Positions 1 through 6,395 of a DNA stretch of 10,819 nucleotides are shown in pieces. Source of the stretch: an uncultured Polynucleobacter sp. Lineage in GTDB: Bacteria > Pseudomonadota > Gammaproteobacteria > Burkholderiales > Burkholderiaceae. Every line of letters begins with the position of its first letter. Within the stretch, counting starts at the first letter, position 1. A program made the position numbers and the translations under genes. The stretch covers positions 1 through 10,819 of the forward strand of contig CALKUJ010000222.1 in the NCBI GenBank assembly GCA_937996825.1, in the 5' to 3' direction. Below the pieces are notes generated by a model. The model was not told where the DNA came from. It did not search any database and saw only the letters and a list, made by a program, of their open reading frames with translations.

Positions 1-1
1 G

Positions 2-172
2 CCTCATGCATGGGTCTTTGGGAATGAGGGTGGTGGAATTCATCCTGAGCTTTTGGCTATTTCAAGATCAGTAATGATTCCTCAAGACCCTTGTATTGAA
101 TCTCTCAATGTTGGAGCGGCTGCGGCTGTGTGTCTATTTGAAATGCGCAGAGTTCGTCGAGAATTAAAGTAA
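2..172 (+). CDS. SpoU/TrmH-family RNA 2'-O-methyltransferase, C-terminal fragment
   Basis: Only the last 56 codons are present; the gene starts upstream of the window. The open frame from base 2 to the TAA at 170-172 carries the two C-terminal signature motifs of SpoU (SPOUT-knot) methyltransferases: FGNEGGGI near the start, and IPQDPCIESLNVGAAAAVC, which holds the conserved S-L-N-V-(G/A)-A-A-A segment. In this family these motifs form the AdoMet-binding knot and the dimer interface, and the enzymes methylate 2'-hydroxyls in rRNA or tRNA. The basic tail (RRVRRELK) is common in the family. The target nucleotide cannot be assigned from this fragment; an rRNA methyltransferase of the TsnR/RlmB type is more likely than the tRNA enzyme TrmH. 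A SpoU gene next to ppsR is a familiar Burkholderiales arrangement. It converges on ppsR with 36 bp between the stop codons. Confidence 0.9.
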   Translation, partial: PHAWVFGNEGGGIHPELLAISRSVMIPQDPCIESLNVGAAAAVCLFEMRRVRRELK

Positions 173-180
173 ATTCTTAG

Positions 181-199
181 TGACTATTAGAGATAGTCA
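181..199. terminator. Hairpin between convergent methyltransferase and ppsR genes
   Basis: There is a perfect 7-bp inverted repeat, TGACTAT (181-187) and ATAGTCA (193-199), with a 5-base loop. It sits in the 36-bp gap between two convergent stop codons, where a bidirectional terminator is expected. Neither side has a strong T-tract, so it may be a weak or Rho-assisted terminator, or only a 3'-end stabilising hairpin. The repeat is seen directly; its role is inferred. Confidence 0.45.
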
Positions 200-208
200 A
201 TTGAACAT

Positions 209-1033
209 CTAATAATTGCTTCGATCTGGATTGATCTCTTGCAAAATCGTGGTGGCAATTTCCTCAATAGATTTATTGGTCGTTGATAACCAAGGAATAC
301 CTTGTTTGCGCATCATGGCTTCTGCAGAACTGACTTCGTAGCGGCAATTTTCAATCTTGGCATAGTTGCTACCGGGTCTTCGTTCATTTCTAATTTCAGA
401 CAAGCGCATCGGATCAATGGTCAAGCCAAATAACTTTTTACGGAAGGGCATTAAATCAGGTGGCATTTGATTTCTTTCGAAATCATCGGGTATCAAAGGA
501 TAGTTGGCTGACTTAAGACCATATTGCATCGCCAAGTAAAGACTGGTTGGAGTTTTTCCGCTGCGAGATACACCGACTAAAATCACATCAGCATCAGCTA
601 GATTTTGATTGGATTGACCATCATCATGAGCTAGTGAGAAGTTAATGGCTTCAATTCTGTTTTTATAGGATTCAGTATCAGCATTATTATGAAAGCGTCC
701 TATCGCGTGGGTTGATTTAACACCCAAGGCCTGCTCAAGAGGTACGATGAATGTCTGAAACATGTCCATCATCACGCAATTGGCCTCAGACACAATCGCA
801 TTAACTTCTGTGTCTACCAAGGTGGTGAAAACGATTGGTAGAAGACCAGATGACTTAGCGTAATCATTGATTTCTCGAACAGCTTGATGTGCTTTATCAA
901 CAGTGTTGATAAATGGCATTCTGACCTGCCTGAAAGGCAACTCAAATTGCGCCAAGATAGATTGACTAAAAGTCTCAGCAGTGATGCCGGTACCGTCAGA
1001 GACAATGAAAACAATGCGTGGTTTTGAGCTCAT
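209..1033 (-). CDS. ppsR: PEP synthase regulatory protein (bifunctional kinase/pyrophosphorylase, DUF299)
   Basis: This 274-residue cytosolic protein matches the PSRP/YdiA (DUF299) family in full. The N-terminal SDGTG motif (about residues 12-16) and the P-loop GVSRSGKT (154-161) are both intact. In this family the enzyme inactivates PEP synthase by ADP-dependent phosphorylation of a threonine beside the catalytic histidine, and reactivates it by phosphate-dependent removal of that group, releasing pyrophosphate. A paralogous family acts on pyruvate phosphate dikinase. Here the divergent neighbour is a PEP synthase with the expected T-C-H target motif, so PEP synthase is the likely partner. 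The ATG at 1031-1033 gives the usual MSSKPRIVFIVSDGTG start. No clear Shine-Dalgarno sequence precedes it, so its translation signal is uncertain. The length is normal and no defects are seen. Confidence 0.96.
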   Translation of the reverse strand: MSSKPRIVFIVSDGTGITAETFSQSILAQFELPFRQVRMPFINTVDKAHQAVREINDYAKSSGLLPIVFTTLVDTEVNAIVSEANCVMMDMFQTFIVPLEQALGVKSTHAIGRFHNNADTESYKNRIEAINFSLAHDDGQSNQNLADADVILVGVSRSGKTPTSLYLAMQYGLKSANYPLIPDDFERNQMPPDLMPFRKKLFGLTIDPMRLSEIRNERRPGSNYAKIENCRYEVSSAEAMMRKQGIPWLSTTNKSIEEIATTILQEINPDRSNY

Positions 1034-1039
1034 AATTTT

Positions 1040-1069
1040 TTGAAGATATCAATGTGCAAAGGATACAAT
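1040..1069 (+). promoter_or_regulatory. Candidate sigma-70-type promoter for ppsA
   Basis: TTGAAG (1040-1045) and TACAAT (1064-1069) are 18 bp apart and resemble -35 and -10 elements on the ppsA strand. They would start transcription near 1076 and give a leader of about 75 bases. The -35 begins only 7 bp from the ppsR start codon, so the ppsR promoter, not identified here, must lie on the opposite strand in the same 117-bp gap. A weaker alternative -10 (TATACC, 1107-1112) exists nearer the gene. Confidence 0.4.
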
Positions 1070-1084
1070 AGAACCATTGAACTT

Positions 1085-1114
1085 GCGGTAGGTTTCGGTC
1101 TTACCTTATACCGC
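1085..1114 (+). promoter_or_regulatory. Inverted repeat in the ppsR-ppsA divergent region
   Basis: GCGGTA (1085-1090) and TACCGC (1109-1114) are exact inverse complements 18 bases apart. An inner GGT (1091-1093) and ACC (1103-1105) could extend the stem across a 3-base bulge. If the promoter at 1040-1069 is correct, this lies in the ppsA leader and could fold as RNA. Otherwise it could be an operator for a dimeric regulator between the two genes. The repeat is seen; either function is inference. Confidence 0.3.
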
Positions 1115-1150
1115 TTGCACGACCAGTTTTCCATTACTTAGAGAGTTGTT

Positions 1151-3532
1151 ATGTCCAATCCAAACCATGCAAATGCATACGTTTTACCCTTTGAGGACCT
1201 GCGGATGTCTGACGTTGAGTCAGTCGGCGGTAAGAATGCCTCATTAGGTGAGATGATTTCTCAGCTCAACGCTTCTGGCGTTAGAGTGCCAACCGGTTTT
1301 GCAACCACTGCTTTGGCCTTCAGAGATTTTCTTGTCCACAACAAACTAACTGAGCGCATCAATGATCGTTTGGACAAGTTGAATGTGGATGATGTAAAGG
1401 CTTTGGCGATTGCTGGCGCTGAAATTCGTTCATGGGTTGAAGAGGCTCCTTTCCAAGAACGTCTAGAACAAGAAATTCGTCAGGCATTTAAAACTTTGGA
1501 TGCAGATGGTAAGGGTTCTTTTGCGGTTCGCTCTTCAGCAACAGCAGAAGATTTACCAGATGCCTCATTTGCAGGACAGCAAGAATCATTTTTGAACGTT
1601 GTTGGTATCGAAGATGTCTTGCACCGTATCCGTGAAGTATTTGCATCTTTGTATAACGACCGTGCGATTTCTTATCGTGTCCACAAAGGCTTTGCTCATG
1701 CTGAAGTAGCTTTGTCGGCTGGTATTCAGCGCATGGTTCGTTCAGATAAAGCATCTTCTGGTGTGATGTTCACATTGGATACTGAGTCAGGCTTCCAAGA
1801 TGCCGTGTTCATCACCTCAAGCTATGGCTTGGGTGAGACAGTGGTTCAGGGCGCAGTGAACCCAGACGAGTTTTATGTGTTCAAGCCAACTTTGGCTGCT
1901 GGAAAGTACGCCATCATTCGCCGCAGTTTGGGGTCAAAATTAATTCAGATGCAATTCACAGCTCCAGGTGAACAGGGTCGTGTGAAAACAGTCGATGTTC
2001 CATTGGAGCAGCGTAATCGCTACTCAATCACTGATGATGATGTTGCAGAGTTGGCCAAGTACGCCATGATCATTGAGAAACACTACCAGCGTCCGATGGA
2101 TATCGAATGGGGTAAAGATGGTATTGATGGCAAGATCTACATCTTGCAAGCACGTCCTGAGACCGTGAAGAGTCAGGCTCAAGGCAAAGTTGAGATGCGA
2201 TACAAGCTCAAAGGTCACTCAACTGTTTTAACGACTGGCCGTGCGATTGGTCAGAAGATTGGCACAGGCACTGTACGTGTCGTTAAAGATGCCAGTGAAA
2301 TGGATCGTGTACAGCCAGGTGACGTCTTGGTAGCTGATATGACCGACCCTAACTGGGAACCAGTCATGAAGAGGGCTTCTGCGATTGTGACAAATCGTGG
2401 TGGTCGAACTTGTCATGCTGCGATCATTGCTCGTGAACTAGGCGTTCCTGCTGTTGTGGGTTGCGCTGATGCCACCATGGTTCTAAAAGATGGTGCAGTG
2501 GTGACAGTGTCATGTGCTGAAGGTGATGAAGGTCGCATCTACGATGGTCCAATTGAAACGGAAGTGACTGAAGTGAGTCGTGGTGCCTTGCCTGACATTC
2601 CAGTCAAAATCATGATGAACGTGGGTAATCCACAACTGGCATTTGATTTCTGCCAAATTCCTAATGGCGGTGTTGGCTTGGCTCGTTTAGAGTTCATCAT
2701 CAATAACAACATTGGCGTGCATCCAAAAGCTATTTTGGAATACCCAAATATTGATTTGGATTTAAAGAAAGCTGTTGAGAGTGTGGCCCGTGGTCATGCG
2801 AGTCCTACAGCTTTCTACGTTGATAAATTGGCAGAGGGTATTGCCACGATTGCAGCTGCTTTCTATCCAAAGCCTGTGATTGTTCGCATGTCCGACTTTA
2901 AGTCAAACGAATACAAGAAGTTAATTGGTGGTTCACGTTACGAGCCGGATGAAGAAAATCCAATGCTTGGTTTCCGTGGCGCCTCACGTTATATCTCAGA
3001 AGATTTTGCTGAAGCTTTTGCGATGGAATGTGAAGCCATGAAGCGTGTTCGTAATGACATGGGTTTGACCAACGTTGAAATCATGATTCCATTTGTCAGA
3101 ACTGTGAAGCAGGCTGAAAAAGTGATTGGGCTATTAGGTCAACATGGTTTGAAGCGTGGCGAGAATGGTTTGCGTGTCATCATGATGTGCGAGATTCCAT
3201 CCAATGCGATATTGGCAGAGGAGTTCTTGGAGCATTTTGACGGCTTCTCAATCGGTTCGAATGATTTGACGCAATTGACCTTGGGCTTAGATCGTGACTC
3301 TGGTATGGAGCTATTGGCGATTGACTTTGATGAGCGCGATCCTGCGGTTGAATTCTTGGTTGCTAGAGCGATTGAGACTTGTCGTGCAAAAGGCAAGTAC
3401 ATCGGTATTTGCGGTCAAGGACCTTCCGACCATCCAGACTTTGCTCAGTGGTTAATGAACAAGGGAATTACCTCAATTTCATTGAATCCTGACAGCGTCG
3501 TTGACACTTGGACTTTGCTTGCTCAGAAGTAA
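1151..3532 (+). CDS. ppsA: Phosphoenolpyruvate synthase (pyruvate, water dikinase)
   Basis: This 793-residue enzyme converts pyruvate, ATP and water to PEP, AMP and phosphate, the gluconeogenic entry from pyruvate. The three family domains are in order: an N-terminal ATP-grasp/PPDK-type nucleotide-binding domain (about 15-350, with GGKNASLGEM and FAVRSSATAEDLPDASFAGQ), the swivelling phosphohistidine domain (about 380-460), and the C-terminal PEP/pyruvate TIM-barrel (about 490-785). The phosphohistidine motif GGRTCHAAI puts the catalytic His at 422, with Thr420 as the expected target of PpsR. The barrel keeps the GSNDLTQ motif and the GICGQGPSDHP loop with the active-site Cys at 754. A short purine-rich GAGAG (1141-1145) precedes the ATG at a suitable distance. 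The length matches the E. coli enzyme (792 residues). It is transcribed divergently from its own regulator and ends facing smpB. Confidence 0.98.
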   Translation: MSNPNHANAYVLPFEDLRMSDVESVGGKNASLGEMISQLNASGVRVPTGFATTALAFRDFLVHNKLTERINDRLDKLNVDDVKALAIAGAEIRSWVEEAPFQERLEQEIRQAFKTLDADGKGSFAVRSSATAEDLPDASFAGQQESFLNVVGIEDVLHRIREVFASLYNDRAISYRVHKGFAHAEVALSAGIQRMVRSDKASSGVMFTLDTESGFQDAVFITSSYGLGETVVQGAVNPDEFYVFKPTLAAGKYAIIRRSLGSKLIQMQFTAPGEQGRVKTVDVPLEQRNRYSITDDDVAELAKYAMIIEKHYQRPMDIEWGKDGIDGKIYILQARPETVKSQAQGKVEMRYKLKGHSTVLTTGRAIGQKIGTGTVRVVKDASEMDRVQPGDVLVADMTDPNWEPVMKRASAIVTNRGGRTCHAAIIARELGVPAVVGCADATMVLKDGAVVTVSCAEGDEGRIYDGPIETEVTEVSRGALPDIPVKIMMNVGNPQLAFDFCQIPNGGVGLARLEFIINNNIGVHPKAILEYPNIDLDLKKAVESVARGHASPTAFYVDKLAEGIATIAAAFYPKPVIVRMSDFKSNEYKKLIGGSRYEPDEENPMLGFRGASRYISEDFAEAFAMECEAMKRVRNDMGLTNVEIMIPFVRTVKQAEKVIGLLGQHGLKRGENGLRVIMMCEIPSNAILAEEFLEHFDGFSIGSNDLTQLTLGLDRDSGMELLAIDFDERDPAVEFLVARAIETCRAKGKYIGICGQGPSDHPDFAQWLMNKGITSISLNPDSVVDTWTLLAQK

Positions 3533-3548
3533 TGGAGTTGGTTCTTGT

Positions 3549-3565
3549 CTTGAGTTTGACTCAAG
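3549..3565. other. Hairpin just downstream of ppsA
   Basis: CTTGAGT (3549-3555) and ACTCAAG (3559-3565) form a perfect 7-bp inverted repeat with a 3-base loop, 16 bases after the ppsA stop codon. No T-run follows on the + strand, so it is not a canonical intrinsic terminator. It may protect the ppsA mRNA 3' end, or lie beyond the end of the smpB transcript on the other strand. Function is not certain. Confidence 0.4.
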
Positions 3566-3578
3566 CTAGAGCAAAGTT

Positions 3579-3604
3579 AAAAAAGCGGGCTGTGATCAGT
3601 CCGC
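3579..3604 (-). terminator. Intrinsic terminator of smpB
   Basis: Read on the minus strand, arms GCGG and CCGC (3601-3604 and 3585-3588), plus an inner CTG/CAG pair of arms with one A/C mismatch between, form a stem with a 4-base loop. A run of six T residues follows (3584-3579). The smpB stop codon (3596-3598) lies inside the hairpin, so termination occurs within about 20 bases of the end of translation. The form is that of a standard Rho-independent terminator. Confidence 0.7.
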
Positions 3605-4054
3605 AATTTTGGAGCCCGAACGCATGATTCGGGCTTTTTCTATTTGCCAGTCTCGATCTTTAGATGCATCACGTTTGTCGTGCTGTTTTTTACCTCGGCC
3701 AAGACCGATTTCACATTTCACTCGACCTTTAGAGAAGTGGAGGTTGATTGGTACCAAGGTATAACCCTTTTGTTCGACCTTACCGATGAGTTTTTTGATC
3801 TCGATGGCATTGAGTAGCAGCTTACGAGTTCTGCCTGGGTCAGCCAAGACATGAGTTGATGCTGAAATCAAGGGGCTGATATGGCAGCCAATCAAGTAAA
3901 TCTCAGCATCACGGATCACAACATAAGCCTCTTTGATTTGGGCGCGACCTTCCCGGATGGCTTTTACTTCCCATCCTTGTAAGACCATGCCTGCCTCAAA
4001 TCGTTCTTCGATGAAATAATCGAAAAAGGCTTTTTTGTTGTCTATGATGCTCAT
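3596..4054 (-). CDS. smpB: SsrA (tmRNA)-binding protein SmpB
   Basis: SmpB binds tmRNA and delivers it to stalled ribosomes in trans-translation. The 152-residue product has the usual family length and sequence. The N-terminal NKKAFFDYFIEERFEAGMVL is followed by the oligonucleotide-binding barrel with GWEVKAIREGRAQIKEAYV (about 28-46) and the GCHISPL motif. Next comes the LLLNAIEIKKLIGKVEQKGYTLVP stretch, and the basic C-terminal tail (KKQHDKRDASKDRDWQIEKARIMR) is the part that mimics the missing codon-anticodon region in the decoding centre. The ATG at 4052-4054 gives the expected start, although no Shine-Dalgarno sequence is visible before it. smpB converges on ppsA and diverges from ratA across 27 bp. 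The codons for its last residues also hold the ppsA terminator on the opposite strand. Confidence 0.98.
   Translation of the reverse strand: MSIIDNKKAFFDYFIEERFEAGMVLQGWEVKAIREGRAQIKEAYVVIRDAEIYLIGCHISPLISASTHVLADPGRTRKLLLNAIEIKKLIGKVEQKGYTLVPINLHFSKGRVKCEIGLGRGKKQHDKRDASKDRDWQIEKARIMRSGSKIAD
3613..3639 (+). terminator. Intrinsic terminator of ppsA, embedded in the 3' end of smpB
   Basis: On the + strand, AGCCCGAA (3613-3620) and TTCGGGCT (3628-3635) form a perfect 8-bp GC-containing stem with a 7-base loop. A T-tract at 3635-3639 follows directly. This is the strongest Rho-independent terminator candidate in the window and is correctly oriented for ppsA, which ends about 80 bases upstream. 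It lies wholly inside the smpB coding sequence on the other strand, in the codons for the region around RIMRSGSK. Confidence 0.75.
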
Positions 4055-4067
4055 ATATTTATATCGT

Positions 4068-4073
4068 TAGAAT
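4068..4073 (+). promoter_or_regulatory. Candidate -10 element for ratA in the 27-bp divergent gap
   Basis: TAGAAT at 4068-4073 resembles a -10 box (TATAAT) and lies 8 bases before the ratA start codon. No good -35 is seen at the right distance; the corresponding bases fall inside the 5' end of smpB. If used, transcription would begin at or next to the ratA ATG and give an almost leaderless mRNA. The evidence is weak. Confidence 0.25.
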
Positions 4074-4081
4074 ACGAGATT

Positions 4082-4519
4082 ATGGCAGACGTATTTAAGA
4101 CAGTACTCATTGGGCATTCAGCGGAGAGAATGTATAACTTGGTGATTGATGTGGCCAAGTATCAAGACTTTCTTCCTTGGTGTGGTGGTGTGGAGATTTA
4201 TGAGCAAACAGAGGAAATTCTGGATGCAAAAATTCACATCAAATTTAAAGGTTTGGAGCAGTTTTTTCACACCAGAAATACCAATGTGCGCCCAAACTCC
4301 ATCGATATGAGCTTTGTCGATGGGCCATTTAAGAAGTTTCATGGCAATTGGCGCTTCACCCCTTTAAAAGAGAATGCCTGCAAGATTGAGTTTCAACTCC
4401 ATTATGAGTTTGAGAGCCTCTTACTTGAAAAGATCATCGGCCCTGTTTTTGGCATCATCGCCGGCACCTTTGTGGATGGCTTTGTGAAGCGTGCTGATCA
4501 AGTTTATGGAGCCCCCTGA
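4082..4519 (+). CDS. ratA: RatA-family START-domain protein (type II toxin / coenzyme Q-binding COQ10-like)
   Basis: The 145-residue product is a single SRPBCC/START-like domain of the RatA/COQ10 family. The N-terminal SAERMYNLVIDVAKYQDFLPWCGG segment is typical, followed by alternating strands (IHIKFKGLEQFF, SIDMSFVDGPFKKFHGNWRF) and a C-terminal helix (about 125-142). In E. coli, RatA was reported to bind the 50S subunit and block 70S assembly. Related Coq10 proteins bind ubiquinone, and the family's real role is unsettled, so the toxin label should be read with care. The gene is divergent from smpB, its usual position. Its TGA overlaps the ATG of rnfH by one base, so the two are translationally linked. 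Only a short GAG (4076-4078) precedes the start codon, too close for a normal ribosome-binding site. Confidence 0.93.
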   Translation: MADVFKTVLIGHSAERMYNLVIDVAKYQDFLPWCGGVEIYEQTEEILDAKIHIKFKGLEQFFHTRNTNVRPNSIDMSFVDGPFKKFHGNWRFTPLKENACKIEFQLHYEFESLLLEKIIGPVFGIIAGTFVDGFVKRADQVYGAP

Positions 4520-4869
4520 TGCCGACCATGGGCTTATTGCTGTGTGACAGCCGCTCAGGTGAGCCTATCTTAAAAGAGGTTCAGGTCACATTCACGCCTG
4601 ATCAGGCTGTAACGGTTGGGCAGGCATTGATTCAATTAGGTATCGCGTCCTCGCCAAAAGACCCAGAAATAGCCAGAAAAGGGTGTTTTGGGGTTTTTGG
4701 GAAACGCAAGGATTGGGACAGTCCTATTTACGAGGGAGATCGCTTGGAGCTCTATAGTCCACTGTTGATTGACCCAATGGCAGCAAGGCGTAAAAAGGCT
4801 CATCAGAATCAGGATGCCAAATTACAAGCCAAAGCTGCGAACCGAAAAGGGCGTTTTTTGAGCAAATAA
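4519..4869 (+). CDS. rnfH: RnfH-family ubiquitin-like protein (RatB)
   Basis: This 116-residue protein belongs to the RnfH (UPF0125) family, small beta-grasp proteins. The family hallmark is clear at about residues 55-92: GCFGVFGKRKDWDSPIYEGDRLELY followed by PLLIDPMAARRKKA. The lysine- and arginine-rich tail (about 89-116) looks disordered. The molecular function is unknown. The name comes from the rnf electron-transport cluster of other bacteria, and the alternative name RatB from the pairing with ratA; no rnf genes are seen here. A good ribosome-binding site, GGAG (4508-4511), lies within the end of ratA, and the ATG shares a base with the ratA stop codon. A second in-frame ATG at codon 4 could also start the protein. 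The last codons overlap the likely guaB promoter. Confidence 0.93.
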   Translation: MPTMGLLLCDSRSGEPILKEVQVTFTPDQAVTVGQALIQLGIASSPKDPEIARKGCFGVFGKRKDWDSPIYEGDRLELYSPLLIDPMAARRKKAHQNQDAKLQAKAANRKGRFLSK

Positions 4870-4887
4870 TCATAAAACCTCTATAAT
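4858..4887 (+). promoter_or_regulatory. Sigma-70-type promoter for guaB
   Basis: TTGAGC (4858-4863) and a perfect TATAAT (4882-4887) are 18 bp apart. Transcription would start near 4894, giving a short leader of about 18 bases before the guaB ATG. The -35 lies over the last codons of rnfH. This is the best-matching promoter seen in the window and would drive guaB and probably the genes after it. Confidence 0.65.
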
Positions 4888-4901
4888 TCGCTTTTGCGCA
4901 T

Positions 4902-4906
4902 AGGGG
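4902..4906 (+). promoter_or_regulatory. Ribosome-binding site of guaB
   Basis: AGGGG lies 6 bases before the ATG at 4913, a good Shine-Dalgarno match at normal spacing. It supports this ATG as the guaB start. Confidence 0.65.
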
Positions 4907-4912
4907 TTTTGC

Positions 4913-6376
4913 ATGAGGCTCATCCAAAAGGCACTCACATTTGACGACGTGCTTCTAGTTCCCGCTTATTCAGCGGTTCTACCACGTGATACTCAGTTGA
5001 GTACTCAACTGACACGCGATATTTCGATCAACATCCCATTGGTATCAGCTGCCATGGACACAGTCACAGAAGGCCGTTTGGCCATTGTGATGGCCCAAGA
5101 GGGCGGGGTTGGCATCATTCACAAGAACTTAACGCCTGCCGAGCAAGCTCGTGAAGTTGCTAAGGTCAAACGTTATGAGTCTGGTGTTTTAAGAGACCCC
5201 ATCACGATTTCTCCTGATATGACTGTTAGGGATGTGATTCACCTGTCCAAAGAACATGGTTTTTCAGGTTTCCCAGTTTTGCAGGGTAAAAAAGTTGTGG
5301 GCATCATCACCAATCGTGATTTGCGCTTCGAAGAAGATTTAGATGCCAAAGTCAGCGAAAAAATGACACCCAAAGATCGTTTGGTCACCATCAAAGAAGG
5401 TTCTTCCCCTGAAGAAGCTAAGCGTTTGATGAATAAGCACCGTTTAGAGCGTGTACTGGTTGTTGACGATAATTTTGAATTGCGTGGCTTGGTCACCGTT
5501 AAAGACATCCTCAAAGCCAAAGAGCATCCTTTGGCAAGTAAAGATAGTCGCGGTCAATTGATTGCTGGTGCGGCTGTAGGTGTTGGTCCAGATAATGATG
5601 AGCGCGTTGAACTACTGGCCAAGGCTGGTGTTGATGTGATTGTGGTTGATACTGCTCACGGTCATAGCCAGGGCGTATTAGACCGCGTTAAATGGGTCAA
5701 GAAGAACTATCCACAAATTCAGGTGATTGGCGGCAATATCGCGACTGGTGAAGCAGCTAAAGCATTGGTTGCTCATGGTGCTGATGGGGTTAAAGTGGGT
5801 ATTGGACCTGGATCAATTTGTACCACTCGTATTGTTGCGGGCGTGGGTGTTCCTCAAATCACAGCGGTTGTGAATGTGTCTGAAGCACTAAAAGGTACAG
5901 GCGTGCCATTAATTGCTGATGGTGGTATTCGTTACTCTGGCGATATTTCAAAAGCTTTGGCTGCTGGTGCTCATTGCGTGATGATGGGTGGTATGTTTGC
6001 TGGTACTGAAGAAGCGCCTGGTGAGGTTTTCTTATACCAAGGTCGCTCATACAAGAGTTATCGTGGCATGGGTTCAGTTGGAGCCATGAAAGACGGTGCG
6101 GCAGATCGTTACTTCCAAGAAGACAACAGTGCAAACGTCGATAAGCTAGTTCCTGAGGGTATTGAAGGTCGCGTGCCATACAAGGGCAGCGTATTGGCAA
6201 TCGTTCATCAATTAACTGGTGGCGTTCGTTCTTCGATGGGATATTGTGGTTGCAAGACAATTGCTGAGTTGCATGAAAAAGCAGGGTTTGTTGAGATCAC
6301 CTCAGCAGGTATGCGTGAGTCTCACGTTCATGACGTGCAAATCACCAAAGAAGCTCCAAACTACCATATCGACTAA
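4913..6376 (+). CDS. guaB: IMP dehydrogenase
   Basis: IMP dehydrogenase oxidises IMP to XMP with NAD+, the committed step of guanine nucleotide synthesis. The 487-residue protein has the full bacterial layout: the N-terminal start of the TIM-barrel (LTFDDVLLVPAYS, about 8-20), an inserted pair of CBS domains (about 95-210), then the rest of the catalytic barrel. The catalytic loop GPGSICTTRIVAG carries the nucleophilic Cys at 303. Other conserved elements include SAAMDTVTE, VVDTAHGHS, ADGGIRYSGD, the GMGSVGAM substrate loop and the C-terminal YCGC segment. The start is fixed by the family MRLIQKALTFDDV sequence and a good ribosome-binding site. guaA follows after 19 bp, so the two are very probably co-transcribed as a guaBA operon. 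CBS domains in this family sense purine nucleotides. Confidence 0.98.
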   Translation: MRLIQKALTFDDVLLVPAYSAVLPRDTQLSTQLTRDISINIPLVSAAMDTVTEGRLAIVMAQEGGVGIIHKNLTPAEQAREVAKVKRYESGVLRDPITISPDMTVRDVIHLSKEHGFSGFPVLQGKKVVGIITNRDLRFEEDLDAKVSEKMTPKDRLVTIKEGSSPEEAKRLMNKHRLERVLVVDDNFELRGLVTVKDILKAKEHPLASKDSRGQLIAGAAVGVGPDNDERVELLAKAGVDVIVVDTAHGHSQGVLDRVKWVKKNYPQIQVIGGNIATGEAAKALVAHGADGVKVGIGPGSICTTRIVAGVGVPQITAVVNVSEALKGTGVPLIADGGIRYSGDISKALAAGAHCVMMGGMFAGTEEAPGEVFLYQGRSYKSYRGMGSVGAMKDGAADRYFQEDNSANVDKLVPEGIEGRVPYKGSVLAIVHQLTGGVRSSMGYCGCKTIAELHEKAGFVEITSAGMRESHVHDVQITKEAPNYHID

Positions 6377-6395
6377 TTAGCCACCTAGGATTACT

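Noticed and set aside
4082..4869. ratA-rnfH as a new toxin-antitoxin system
   Set aside because: This pair next to smpB is widely conserved in proteobacteria, with RatA in the COQ10/START family. RnfH is not a shown antitoxin, and nothing here departs from the usual arrangement.
5859..6260. 133-codon open frame antisense to guaB, and similar long open frames antisense or out of frame within ppsA, guaA and the radical SAM gene
   Set aside because: Each lies entirely within a strongly conserved gene, has no recognisable family sequence or ribosome-binding site, and has the composition expected of a shadow frame.
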